From Allomesorhizobium camelthorni (GTDB lineage Bacteria > Pseudomonadota > Alphaproteobacteria > Rhizobiales > Rhizobiaceae): a stretch of DNA of 57,377 bases. Below are positions 1 through 7,768 of the stretch, piece after piece (the stretch's first letter is position 1; the number at the start of each line of letters is the position of its first letter). Where the stretch lies: positions 1 to 57,377 of the forward strand of contig NZ_JAAKZF010000039.1 of assembly GCF_011045125.1 (NCBI RefSeq), given 5' to 3'. The position numbers were made by a program, and so were the translations under genes. Below the pieces are notes generated by a model. The model was not told where the DNA came from. It searched no databases and was given only the letters and a program-made list of their open reading frames with translations.

Positions 1-793
1 TTGTATCGCTGCCTTGAGCAGTGTGCCACCGCTGGCGCCAGCTCGTCTCCCGTGGAAACCCGGCAGTGGCGAAATAGAGAAGCGGGTCCTGTTCAACCTT
101 GCGTCGGGATGGAAATGCTAGAGCGCCGGCGGCGCGAAAGCGATCAGCACCCTGCATCTTACCGCGTAGATAGAGCCTCGAAGTTTCCGCGTGGATTTCG
201 TCGCCACGGTGGTCGTACTCGCGACGGTGCCCGCCCCAAGCCAGGTAATCGGAAAGCCGGTAGCCGGCGACCTTATCATCAATGATGACTTCGTCGGCCT
301 CGGTCACACTGAATTGGTCCACGGCGCGATCGGCTGCGTCGGCAAGTCGGTAATAGCCGCAGTGGGCGACCACGAACTCTGATGACGTGTGTGCCACGCC
401 CTCAATCATGGCCCCGGGTGCGCCCATGGCGGCATGGACCATCTCCGAAACGTAACCAGGCTCATAAAGCGTATCTGCATCGGCCTGCAGGATGAGCACA
501 TCATTGTCCGAACATCCGTCGCGCGCGACGCGATCACGTGCGACCAGAACACCGCGATGCCGGGGCGGAACGTAGCCTCGCTCGGCTTCCTGTGCGAGGA
601 TTACCCGGTCTGGGCTCGCGCGCTGTACCGCTTCCATTACCTCCAATGTTCGATCGTCGGAACCGTTGTCGACAAGGATCAGGGTTGCATCCGCCGGCGG
701 CGAAACATCGGGATCGCCAAAGCCGAGGGAGGTGCAGGTCGACCTCAGCGTCGCTTCTTCGTTGAGGCAAGGAATGACGATCGCCGCATGCAT
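1..793 (-). CDS. Glycosyltransferase family 2, partial (cut by left edge)
   Basis: An open minus-strand frame runs from ATG at 793 off the left edge with no stop (264 codons visible). It begins M-H-A-A-IVIPCLNEEATL (residues 5-16), followed by VDNGSDD (41-47) and a DAD triad at 105-107 in LQADADTLYEPGYV. These are the nucleotide-sugar and metal-binding hallmarks of GT-A fold, family 2 glycosyltransferases. The product is expected to move a sugar from an NDP-sugar donor. The start overlaps the end of the upstream DUF483-like gene by 49 bp, so it appears to be the next gene of the same operon. Its acceptor is unknown; the RiPP context makes a modified peptide conceivable. The C-terminus is missing. 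Confidence 0.8.
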   Translation of the reverse strand, partial: MHAAIVIPCLNEEATLRSTCTSLGFGDPDVSPPADATLILVDNGSDDRTLEVMEAVQRASPDRVILAQEAERGYVPPRHRGVLVARDRVARDGCSDNDVLILQADADTLYEPGYVSEMVHAAMGAPGAMIEGVAHTSSEFVVAHCGYYRLADAADRAVDQFSVTEADEVIIDDKVAGYRLSDYLAWGGHRREYDHRGDEIHAETSRLYLRGKMQGADRFRAAGALAFPSRRKVEQDPLLYFATAGFPRETSWRQRWHTAQGSDT

Positions 794-1326
794 GGCCGCC
801 CCACATTGGCGAGTCCGCGCCATCGCGATCGCCCCGCAGTATACTCAACCCTTTCGAGCATTTTGGCTAACTTCAACGAAGCGACGCAATTTGGTGCGCA
901 TGGAATATGGCTGATCATTGCCTTCCCCTCGATATAGCGGGTGACGTCAATGGCAGCGAATTGACCAATGAACCGCCGCCGTGCCAGTCGATCGGCCCAA
1001 GCGTCCAGCTTGTCTTCTCCGACGCGGCCAGCGGCACGCGTGCAACATGCGGGGTAGCCAAGCCAGTGCCCCAACCACGCCGTGTGAGTGCCGGGCGCAC
1101 GATCGATTGCCATTGCGCGGGCGGCATGGCCTGGATGACGGGACATCACGAGGAAGTCCTCTCCGTCACGAATTCCATACAGCCCCAGCCCTCGACACCA
1201 ACGGCCTAGTTCGGCGTCGCTGACGACACTCGCAATCTCAGTGCGCAGAGCAGGTCGAAGACTGGCTAGCACTTGGCGCAGGTCAACGATGGCTGAAGGC
1301 TTCAACCAAAAAGGCCAAGGCCTCAT
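745..1326 (-). CDS. DUF483-like protein of RiPP operon
   Basis: A 193-residue protein. The chosen ATG at 1326 forms an ATGA overlap with the stop of the acetyltransferase gene; an upstream in-frame ATG at 1341 is possible. It carries a GYPACC cluster (C94, C95) and an HIPCAPNC cluster (H140, C143, C147), resembling the Cys/His pattern of DUF483 proteins and suggesting metal or cluster binding. There is no signal peptide or membrane segment. The function is not known. Its position between a GNAT and a glycosyltransferase in an all-overlapping operon suggests a role in tailoring or handling the peptide. The family call rests on the spacing of the Cys motifs and is moderate. Confidence 0.6.
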   Translation of the reverse strand: MRPWPFWLKPSAIVDLRQVLASLRPALRTEIASVVSDAELGRWCRGLGLYGIRDGEDFLVMSRHPGHAARAMAIDRAPGTHTAWLGHWLGYPACCTRAAGRVGEDKLDAWADRLARRRFIGQFAAIDVTRYIEGKAMISHIPCAPNCVASLKLAKMLERVEYTAGRSRWRGLANVGRPCMRRSSFLASTKKRR

Positions 1327-1796
1327 GGGCGACGTCGCCATACCAACAGGAGTTGGGGATGCCCGGGCCGCGGGTCTTCTGCAAAGCCCGCTTCTTCCGC
1401 GGCGCGGCGAGAGGCATGGTTGGATTTTCGCATGTGGGCGTAGATGACGTCGTAGCGGCTGGCCTCGCAAGCCTTCCTATATGCGACTCTGCCGATGCGC
1501 CGGCCCTGGTTGGGCTTGTTTAGGTAAATCTGGATGGATGCATGAGAGCCAATTGGGGGTTCATCGATCTTGTTGATGAACACGATACCAGCGCGCTGTC
1601 CCTCAACTTCGATTCTCCAGGCTTCTCCGCCGGAACCCCCGCCACGATCCTGTGTTCCCTTGGTGGCGATGAGCGTCACTTGGTCGGGTTCCACGGGGTC
1701 CAGGATCTTCGTCGGTCGTGTTGCCTTCGGTTTTGGAGTCGGGCGTTTAGGGGCCGCTCTGCGGGCGTGAGCCTTTGACCGCGGCTTAGTGCCCAT
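1323..1796 (-). CDS. GNAT family N-acetyltransferase
   Basis: A 157-residue protein starting at ATG 1796, which overlaps the end of the upstream UPF0489 gene by 11 bp. Residues 1-35 are a basic, Lys/Arg/Pro-rich leader. The rest has GNAT features: a beta-strand IEVEGQRAGIVFI, the NQGRRIGRVAYRKACE segment that fits the acetyl-CoA pyrophosphate loop (motif A), and the C-terminal SNHASRRAAEEAGFAE segment typical of motif B. It probably transfers an acetyl or acyl group from CoA to an amine. In this operon the substrate could be the peptide, for example an ornithine side chain made by the neighbouring arginase-like protein. That link is inference. Confidence 0.72.
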   Translation of the reverse strand: MGTKPRSKAHARRAAPKRPTPKPKATRPTKILDPVEPDQVTLIATKGTQDRGGGSGGEAWRIEVEGQRAGIVFINKIDEPPIGSHASIQIYLNKPNQGRRIGRVAYRKACEASRYDVIYAHMRKSNHASRRAAEEAGFAEDPRPGHPQLLLVWRRRP

Positions 1797-2790
1797 AGAG
1801 CTGCTCGAGTGCGGGGCGGAGGCAAGCCTCCGCGGGCCGCCAGAATTCAGCCGGGAAGAAGCCCGGCGAATAAGCGACCACGATATCTTCAATACGGGCG
1901 CCAACGCCGGTCCGACGAAGTGCATCCACGACCTCGTCAATCTTGCTGATGATTTGATCGAGGGGAGGATCGAATAGGTTCGGTCGGGTTTGCCAATCGG
2001 TGTCGCCATCGAAACGGTTGTTGAAGTAGTCCATATCGATATGCAGCAGCATCGGACCGTCGCCGAGGCCGTCAAGCCAAGCGTTGGTGTCCGGAGTTAG
2101 TCGATAATATCCAGGGCCGATCTCACCTGGGGTTTCGACGAGCTCTATTGCCGGTCGCGATTGGCTAGGATCCAACAGGGTGTCCAGTTGGCTTGTCGTC
2201 TCGATACGGAAGTCTGATGTAGCCGTCACCTTGGGCGGCTGGCAGAGATGGCGGACTTCTGTCTTTGGGAAGGAATGCAAAAACGGTGTCAGAAAACTCC
2301 CCATACCCAAAGCTCCGCTCTCGATCGCCATTTGCACACTATCGGGCTGAGTGAGGCTACAACTCGCGCCCGTGATCGGGTCTCGCCATTGACCATCTTC
2401 AAGGAAGAGGCGAGGGCTCGCAAGATCGCGATGGTCATCGACATGCAGGACAACGGTGTTGCCTGTCGGCTGGGGCCTCCGGCTTGCGATCCATTGACTC
2501 CAGCTGTGCAAGGTCCAAGTGTCGTAAAGAGCGCTTAGGATTCGGCCACTGCGGCGTTGCGCAGCGGCCATGGTTGGTCGGGCGACGCCACTGCCCCACC
2601 AAGCCAAGCCCTCGTCGAGCATTGGATCGACGTGGCGGGCGTCGCCATCAGGCCAGGCTAAACACAAGGCCCAGCTTTCGGGCTCGGGGAGCGCCTCAGC
2701 ATCCTTGTCGCAGAAATAGTCCCGCAGGGCGGCGTGGCGCATCGACGGAGATGAGGGCAGGCGATCTCGGGGGATGCGTAATATGCTCAC
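1786..2790 (-). CDS. UPF0489 family protein, candidate peptide arginase
   Basis: A 334-residue protein; the start at 2790 overlaps the end of the maturase gene by 4 bp. Two acidic/His clusters stand out: LHVDDHRDL (H116, D118, D119, H120) and LLHIDMDYFNNRFDGD (H250, D252, D254, with D261/D263 following). A GSFLTPFLH stretch (164-172) lies between them. This is the layout of UPF0489 proteins, which share the arginase/deacetylase fold with a two-Mn site. A member of this family (OspR) was shown to convert arginine to ornithine within a RiPP. Here the precursor ends in an Arg-rich tail, so peptidyl arginase activity is a natural hypothesis. A simple hydrolase role is the alternative. Confidence 0.72.
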   Translation of the reverse strand: MSILRIPRDRLPSSPSMRHAALRDYFCDKDAEALPEPESWALCLAWPDGDARHVDPMLDEGLAWWGSGVARPTMAAAQRRSGRILSALYDTWTLHSWSQWIASRRPQPTGNTVVLHVDDHRDLASPRLFLEDGQWRDPITGASCSLTQPDSVQMAIESGALGMGSFLTPFLHSFPKTEVRHLCQPPKVTATSDFRIETTSQLDTLLDPSQSRPAIELVETPGEIGPGYYRLTPDTNAWLDGLGDGPMLLHIDMDYFNNRFDGDTDWQTRPNLFDPPLDQIISKIDEVVDALRRTGVGARIEDIVVAYSPGFFPAEFWRPAEACLRPALEQLYGH

Positions 2791-4934
2791 GCCGGCTCTG
2801 GTACGAGCTCAGCAGCGCGCTTCAGCACGTCTGTCAGCCGGCGCCCGGTCTCTGTGAGGGGGCAAGCCTCAAGGGTACGAAAGGCCTCCGCAAGATGCTC
2901 GTTGGTGTCCTGCAGTTGATTGACCGCACGGTTATGCAGACGGCCGGGGCCGTGGTCGCGAATATGCGCCCAGAGCCTTCGAAGTTCGACGAAGACGAAC
3001 ACCGCATGAAGCAAACCGGACGGTGGTCGTAGGTCTTCACGCCACGGTGAGACCACAGTCAGGTCCGTGGGTTCGACCGTCGGAGACAGGCGCTCCAAGA
3101 GATAGAGCTTCTGGTGCCGATGCTCGTGGACAAGGGAGTCTGCCAGATCGTATGGGTCGATCAGCCGATCTCCCTGCCAAACCGACACATAGAGCGCACC
3201 CGGCACAGAATTGTCGCTGAAGGAGACGATCTTTTCCGGATGAGCTACGGGGTCGCGCACGAATTGAACGGCGCGGCAGGCCATGCGAATCTCCGCAGCC
3301 AATGCGGGACGCCAAGCTTCGACGATGGCCAGGGCCTCCTCGACCACCGGCCGCGCTTTTCTGGCAAGGTCTTCATCCTCAAAGTAGATCGCCCCCCCGA
3401 ACGGTATGCGGAGCCAGGGATCAGCGGCACCGATAGCCAGACGTTCCAAGGCATTAGTTGGGCGTTCAAGAAGGTCTGCGAGGTACGAGGTGTCCGCGAC
3501 AATGGGCTGGCCGTCGACGGTATGAATTACACGGCCGGATGCTGCTGCCGTTAGCGTTTTTTGCCAGGCAACCGCTCCTGGTTGCAGGCTAAGCTCAGCG
3601 AGATGTTCCGGATCTAGGCCAGACAATGTTTCAACAAACGCTTGTGAGTCACTCGATCGTAAGGCGGCGACCGCCGCAAGGAATTCCTGGGTAAGCGTAT
3701 TTCGGGCATCCGTGCACAGCTCGGCCATCTCGGCATGGCCGAGTTCAGCGCGTTCAAAGCGCTCGATATCGAAGCCAGCGGGCAGCTCGCCATTTCGTCC
3801 GGGACCGGCTGTGAGCAGCCCATCGAGGCGCGCCCGTACATGAGTCACAAGCGCGGTCATCTCGCCACAATAGACGGTAGGGTTGTCAAAGCCGTTGGCG
3901 CCGTAGCGATGGGGGAGTGAACCCCCGCCGCAGATGTCGACGATCAGACAGCTCTGGCACGTTGCGCTCAGACCCGATTTGCTAAGCAGTCGCCGATGGG
4001 CCTCGATCTGTTCGGAAGCAGCAATCATTGCGATAGGTGTATCTCGCACCGTACCGCCGATTTTGGTCAAGCCCTCTTGGGTAATCTTGAGAACGTCGAG
4101 ATCATGATAACTGCCGTCAGTCTCGATGCTAATCAAGCTGACATCACCGAGACCGAAAGCGTCGGTTGTGGACGGCAGGCCAGCGACGGCATCGAGGAGG
4201 GCCTCGAAGGTGCGCACAGGAAGATGAGGATATTGATCGAGCCAAAGATCGAAGGCATCGCAGAGCCAAGACTCGTAAATGTCAGGCTGGTCGCTTCGTC
4301 CGGGAGGAGGACGCAGGTGGTGGGCGTCAGGCAGCAGAAAGTCGAGCTTTGGCGGTTGGTGTTCGTCGAAGAAGGCTAGGAGTTCCTCAGGCGGCGTCGA
4401 AACGTCAATCACCGCGATCACGCCCGCGAATACTTTGGGATGCTGCTTCAGGCGCTGAAGGGCACCAACCACTTTGTCGAAACTCGACCTGCCTTTGCGC
4501 GTCGTCCGGTGCTTGTCGTTGGCGGTCCTCGGACCGTCCAGGCTGATCGAGACGGCGATGTCAGCGTCTTCGAAGGCCTGGATTACAGCTTCCGTCAGCA
4601 AGAGACCATTGGTCTGAAGACCGATATCGACATCCGCAGTAGTAGCCTTGCGGATTTGTCGCGCGAACGTGACCAGTGTGTCCACTCCAGCCAATAAAGG
4701 CTCGCCGCCATGAAAGATTACTGTGCAACGAGTGATGTTCTGTTCGGTGATGTAAGCAGCTAGACGCTGGGCAAAAGCATCCTGGTTTTCAGAGGAGAGC
4801 ATCTTCGGCATGGCACGCCAGGATTGATCTGCATGGTGATAGACGTAACAATAATCGCAATCGAGATTGCAACGCGAGGCGACCTTCACCAGAAAAGATG
4901 TGATCCGGGAAGGTGCCACGCGCGCAACGATCAC
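2787..4934 (-). CDS. Radical SAM/SPASM cyclophane-type peptide maturase with HExxH domain
   Basis: A 715-residue protein. The GTG start at 4934 overlaps the precursor stop (GTGA). C22-x3-C26-x2-C29 (CNLDCDYCYVY) is the radical SAM 4Fe-4S site. Auxiliary-cluster cysteines sit around C326, C329, C335 and in VYCGEM. The N-terminal ~370 residues match FxsB-type SPASM maturases, which join an aromatic side chain to the beta-carbon of the residue two positions on, making three-residue cyclophanes. The C-terminal half carries HEHRH at 603-607, the HExxH-containing extension found in this family and possibly a metallopeptidase-like or recognition domain. It resembles the group NCBI calls YhhB. The substrate is very likely the peptide encoded directly upstream. 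Confidence 0.85.
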   Translation of the reverse strand: MIVARVAPSRITSFLVKVASRCNLDCDYCYVYHHADQSWRAMPKMLSSENQDAFAQRLAAYITEQNITRCTVIFHGGEPLLAGVDTLVTFARQIRKATTADVDIGLQTNGLLLTEAVIQAFEDADIAVSISLDGPRTANDKHRTTRKGRSSFDKVVGALQRLKQHPKVFAGVIAVIDVSTPPEELLAFFDEHQPPKLDFLLPDAHHLRPPPGRSDQPDIYESWLCDAFDLWLDQYPHLPVRTFEALLDAVAGLPSTTDAFGLGDVSLISIETDGSYHDLDVLKITQEGLTKIGGTVRDTPIAMIAASEQIEAHRRLLSKSGLSATCQSCLIVDICGGGSLPHRYGANGFDNPTVYCGEMTALVTHVRARLDGLLTAGPGRNGELPAGFDIERFERAELGHAEMAELCTDARNTLTQEFLAAVAALRSSDSQAFVETLSGLDPEHLAELSLQPGAVAWQKTLTAAASGRVIHTVDGQPIVADTSYLADLLERPTNALERLAIGAADPWLRIPFGGAIYFEDEDLARKARPVVEEALAIVEAWRPALAAEIRMACRAVQFVRDPVAHPEKIVSFSDNSVPGALYVSVWQGDRLIDPYDLADSLVHEHRHQKLYLLERLSPTVEPTDLTVVSPWREDLRPPSGLLHAVFVFVELRRLWAHIRDHGPGRLHNRAVNQLQDTNEHLAEAFRTLEACPLTETGRRLTDVLKRAAELVPEPA

Positions 4935-5116
4935 GACCGGCTATGACGATGGTGCATCCGGTCGTAGCTCGTGATGACATCGCTCGGCTCTGCTTGAGCG
5001 AGAACCCGGCCTTGCAAGCGCTGGAGCGCTGGGTTGGCCGGACGACCGCGAAGCAGAGCGGAACGAACGTCGCGGTCAGGTTTGGCAGCGACGATTTTCG
5101 GGGCGGCTGTCGACAT
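4931..5116 (-). CDS. RiPP precursor peptide, cyclophane (YhhA-like) type
   Basis: A 61-residue peptide. ATG at 5116 is chosen because AGGGAGA lies just upstream; an in-frame ATG at 5182 lacks such a site. The leader is rich in Ala, Arg, Leu and Gln. The C-terminus, SYDRMHHRHSRS (50-61), divides into Y-D-R, M, H-H-R, H-S-R, S. That is three aromatic-x-Arg triplets, the form cyclophane-forming radical SAM enzymes act on. The stop overlaps the maturase start, so translation is coupled. The pattern fits the YhhA family named in NCBI models, though I assign this from memory of the motif. No protease or exporter gene is visible in the window, so maturation and export are open. Confidence 0.72.
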   Translation of the reverse strand: MSTAAPKIVAAKPDRDVRSALLRGRPANPALQRLQGRVLAQAEPSDVITSYDRMHHRHSRS

Positions 5117-5551
5117 TGGAATCTCCCTTTTCGACGCACGCTGCATAATAGCGCGAATTTTCCAAGAATCCACGAGTTTCATATCATGCCCACAAAGTCG
5201 CCGCTTTATGGTTCCCTCGGAAAAATTAGGCTGCTGAGCGACAATTCAGGCATATGAATTTAGGATATCGTGTAATATCTCGATACATTATAGGTGAACT
5301 ACAGCGCAATCTACAAATATATCATTATAATATGCGATTTGGCGATGCATATATCATAATATATTGCATTATATTCTAACTACGATTAGGGCGTTAAGAT
5401 AACCGCCACCAAAAAAGCAGGACGATTACAGGTGTATCGTACCGTTCCTCTTGTTTTCTTCATGGTTGCGGAATTATCGTAGTGTTGCACAATGGCCGGA
5501 GGCAAGCCATAAAGATGGTGCTCTCCCTCACTCTCAAATGGCCTCGTCTCA
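5117..5551. promoter_or_regulatory. AT-rich divergent promoter region between RiPP operon and SIR2 gene
   Basis: No gene is seen here. The stretch from about 5240 to 5390 is strikingly AT-rich against GC-rich flanks. It contains a GATAT-N6-ATATC inverted repeat (5264-5279) and an exact 9-base direct repeat ATATATCAT (5317-5325 and 5349-5357, 32 bp apart, about three helical turns). Such a region could hold the promoters of both divergent units and a binding site for a regulator or a nucleoid protein such as an H-NS/Ros-like silencer. Which is correct cannot be told from sequence. The AT-rich island also fits a horizontally acquired segment. Confidence 0.5.
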
Positions 5552-7666
5552 ATGGAAGCTTTTGCTACAGCGACGGACGGGCCGATCCCGGCTGAAGTGC
5601 GGGATCTCGCCATCCAGCTGCGACTCGCAAAGAATGGGTGCGAATGGAACAATAACACTGCCTGCACGGGCGCTGTTTTCCTCATAGGCGCGGGGTGCTC
5701 ACGATCAGCAGGTATTCCTATGGCGAGCCAAATTGCTCAGGAATTGACGGTTGAGTTGGCACGAACCGAAGATGCTCCCGCCGCCGCTGTTCACGATCCG
5801 CAAAGTGCACTGACCTGGCTCGACGATCGTGATTATCTAAAAGGCATCGATTCGCTTCTGCCTGGCTTCAAAGTCAACACGCCCGATTGGGGGCGGCTTT
5901 ATGGGTTTTTGTTCGAGCGGTTTTTCCGATCGGCGAGCAAGCAGCGGGCGATAATTAAGAGAGCGATCGACAGCGGCGATGGCAGGGTCAATTGGGCTCA
6001 TATCTGCCTCGGTGAACTCGTGCGTCGCCACTATGCACACACAATTCTGACTACTAATTTTGACCAACTGGTGTTGCAGGGGATCATCCTTGCCGGGATG
6101 ATCCCTGTAGTTGCCGACGGCCTTTCAGCGCTCAGTCGGATCGCTTCCCGTCCAGACTATCCGCAAGTAGTTCACCTACATGGGTCGATGTACACTTATG
6201 AGCTACGCAACAGTTTGGGGGACACAACGGCGACCCAAAACGAGCTTTCCATGCAGGGTACAATGTATGGCTTGAAGGATGCCGACATGCTTGTCGTGGT
6301 TGGTTATTCTGGGAGCGAGGAGGGTGGTGTGGTGACCCTTCTCGAACGGGCGTGTCACGCCTTTCCGAACCTTATGGTCTACTGGATACTCTACGATGAC
6401 TCAATTGATACGCTTAATTGGCGGATTCGTCAGATGCTCGTGGGGAGAAACAAGTTCGTCATATTGCGTCAAGACGCAGACAATTTCTTTACTCAGCTCG
6501 CGCAGGATCTGGGGTTCGCGGCGCCAACCTGGGTGACCGACCCTCTATCGGTTATTGACGATCGCTCGAAATCCATCGCTCACTCGGAAAATCCTCTGAT
6601 TGAGAACCTGATAAGTAACTATGGGCTCCGTCTTGGTCTCCTCCGCCGAGCCCCTGAACCCAGCGCCGACAACGTCATCAAAGAACAGGCCACAATCGAC
6701 AGCTTGGGTGGCAGGGATGAAAAGGTCGTTGCCGACGTTACGCGCGCCATGGCGGAGGCCGATCCTGAAGCCGCGCGACTGCGGGCGATTAGTCTGGGAC
6801 GGCTCGGCAATATCAGAGAGAAATCTGACCTACTCGCGGACAGTGTTCATGCTTGGGAGACGTTCTTTAAGACAGGTGGTGCGGACGATGGCCGGGCTCG
6901 AGCAAAACTTGCTCAAACCCTTCTGGATCTTGCGGAGTCCCTAGACGACAATCATGATGACGCCCAGTCCCAAAAGACATTCCTATCCGCGATGGAAGCG
7001 TTTCGTGATGTGACAAACGCCGTGGATCCCTCGCGGTCCCAATCGGATTGGACCGAATCCGCGCTGGGCTTCGCAGACTCAGTGATAGAACAGGGAAGCG
7101 AAGGCGCGGCCGAGCGGGAGCTGACGGCGGCAATTGAAATCCTGGAGCGTAGCCTGCCAATCATCCCCCGCGATACGCGTTCGCATCAACGTGCGTTGGT
7201 TCAAGACCGCCTGGGCGTGCTGTTGAGTATGCGCGGTCATCGTAATTCGAATGAACGTGACTTCCGCCACGCGGTAGCAGAGTTGGACGAGGCTGTAACA
7301 CGAGCTAAAAGCCCCGAGTCTTGGGCGGTAGGCATCCGCCGGCACTTGGCTGGGGCGCTGCGTGGTTTGGGTGAGGTCCTCCTAAATGCTCGGCCTGACG
7401 AAGCCGAAGATTCCTATCGGCGCGCTGCTGCCCTGTATGTCGAGGCCGCATCATCCTATCTCGCCGGGCTACGTGACTTAGATGAGCATGATGCTAGATT
7501 GGCCGCGCTGTGGGCCTATGAAGAAGCTGAAAAGCTCTACCGTGCGCTGAGCGATCAAGTGAATCTTGATACCGTCAGAGTGGAAGTCCTTCGGCTGCAG
7601 GGCACAGTGACGCTATCAACAAAAGCAGAGGATGCGACAAGTTCAAATTCAAGTCGCATAATATGA
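5552..7666 (+). CDS. SIR2-family protein with C-terminal TPR-like repeats, candidate antiphage NADase
   Basis: A 704-residue protein from ATG 5552; no strong ribosome binding site is seen. The N-terminal ~330 residues form a SIR2-like domain: FLIGAGCSRSAGIP (43-56) binds NAD, TTNFDQL supplies N169, and VHLHG supplies H208/H210. These are the residues used by defence SIR2 enzymes to hydrolyse NAD+. From about residue 390 the protein is helical and rich in Ala, Leu and Glu, with TPR-like repeats (for example AEDSYRRAAALYVEAASSYLAG). No STAND ATPase motif is visible. SIR2-TPR proteins are often abortive-infection effectors that deplete NAD+. Its place beside an AbiE pair supports defence, but a role guarding the adjacent RiPP operon is not excluded. 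Confidence 0.8.
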   Translation: MEAFATATDGPIPAEVRDLAIQLRLAKNGCEWNNNTACTGAVFLIGAGCSRSAGIPMASQIAQELTVELARTEDAPAAAVHDPQSALTWLDDRDYLKGIDSLLPGFKVNTPDWGRLYGFLFERFFRSASKQRAIIKRAIDSGDGRVNWAHICLGELVRRHYAHTILTTNFDQLVLQGIILAGMIPVVADGLSALSRIASRPDYPQVVHLHGSMYTYELRNSLGDTTATQNELSMQGTMYGLKDADMLVVVGYSGSEEGGVVTLLERACHAFPNLMVYWILYDDSIDTLNWRIRQMLVGRNKFVILRQDADNFFTQLAQDLGFAAPTWVTDPLSVIDDRSKSIAHSENPLIENLISNYGLRLGLLRRAPEPSADNVIKEQATIDSLGGRDEKVVADVTRAMAEADPEAARLRAISLGRLGNIREKSDLLADSVHAWETFFKTGGADDGRARAKLAQTLLDLAESLDDNHDDAQSQKTFLSAMEAFRDVTNAVDPSRSQSDWTESALGFADSVIEQGSEGAAERELTAAIEILERSLPIIPRDTRSHQRALVQDRLGVLLSMRGHRNSNERDFRHAVAELDEAVTRAKSPESWAVGIRRHLAGALRGLGEVLLNARPDEAEDSYRRAAALYVEAASSYLAGLRDLDEHDARLAALWAYEEAEKLYRALSDQVNLDTVRVEVLRLQGTVTLSTKAEDATSSNSSRII

Positions 7667-7768
7667 TGTCTGGTGGGCAATTGCGGGAGCGCGCGGTAAA
7701 CCGCAACGCTTCCAAATTTGCTAGCTGGGAGAAGCTGGAACCCGCCATTGCTGGCGCTTCGGCATTTC

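Noticed and set aside
389-937. 182-residue plus-strand frame across the left-end genes
   Set aside because: It is the complement of the glycosyltransferase and DUF483-like genes, which have clear motifs; this frame has none.
5837-6067. Small minus-strand frame inside the SIR2 gene
   Set aside because: It overlaps the catalytic SIR2 region, lacks motifs and has no ribosome binding site.
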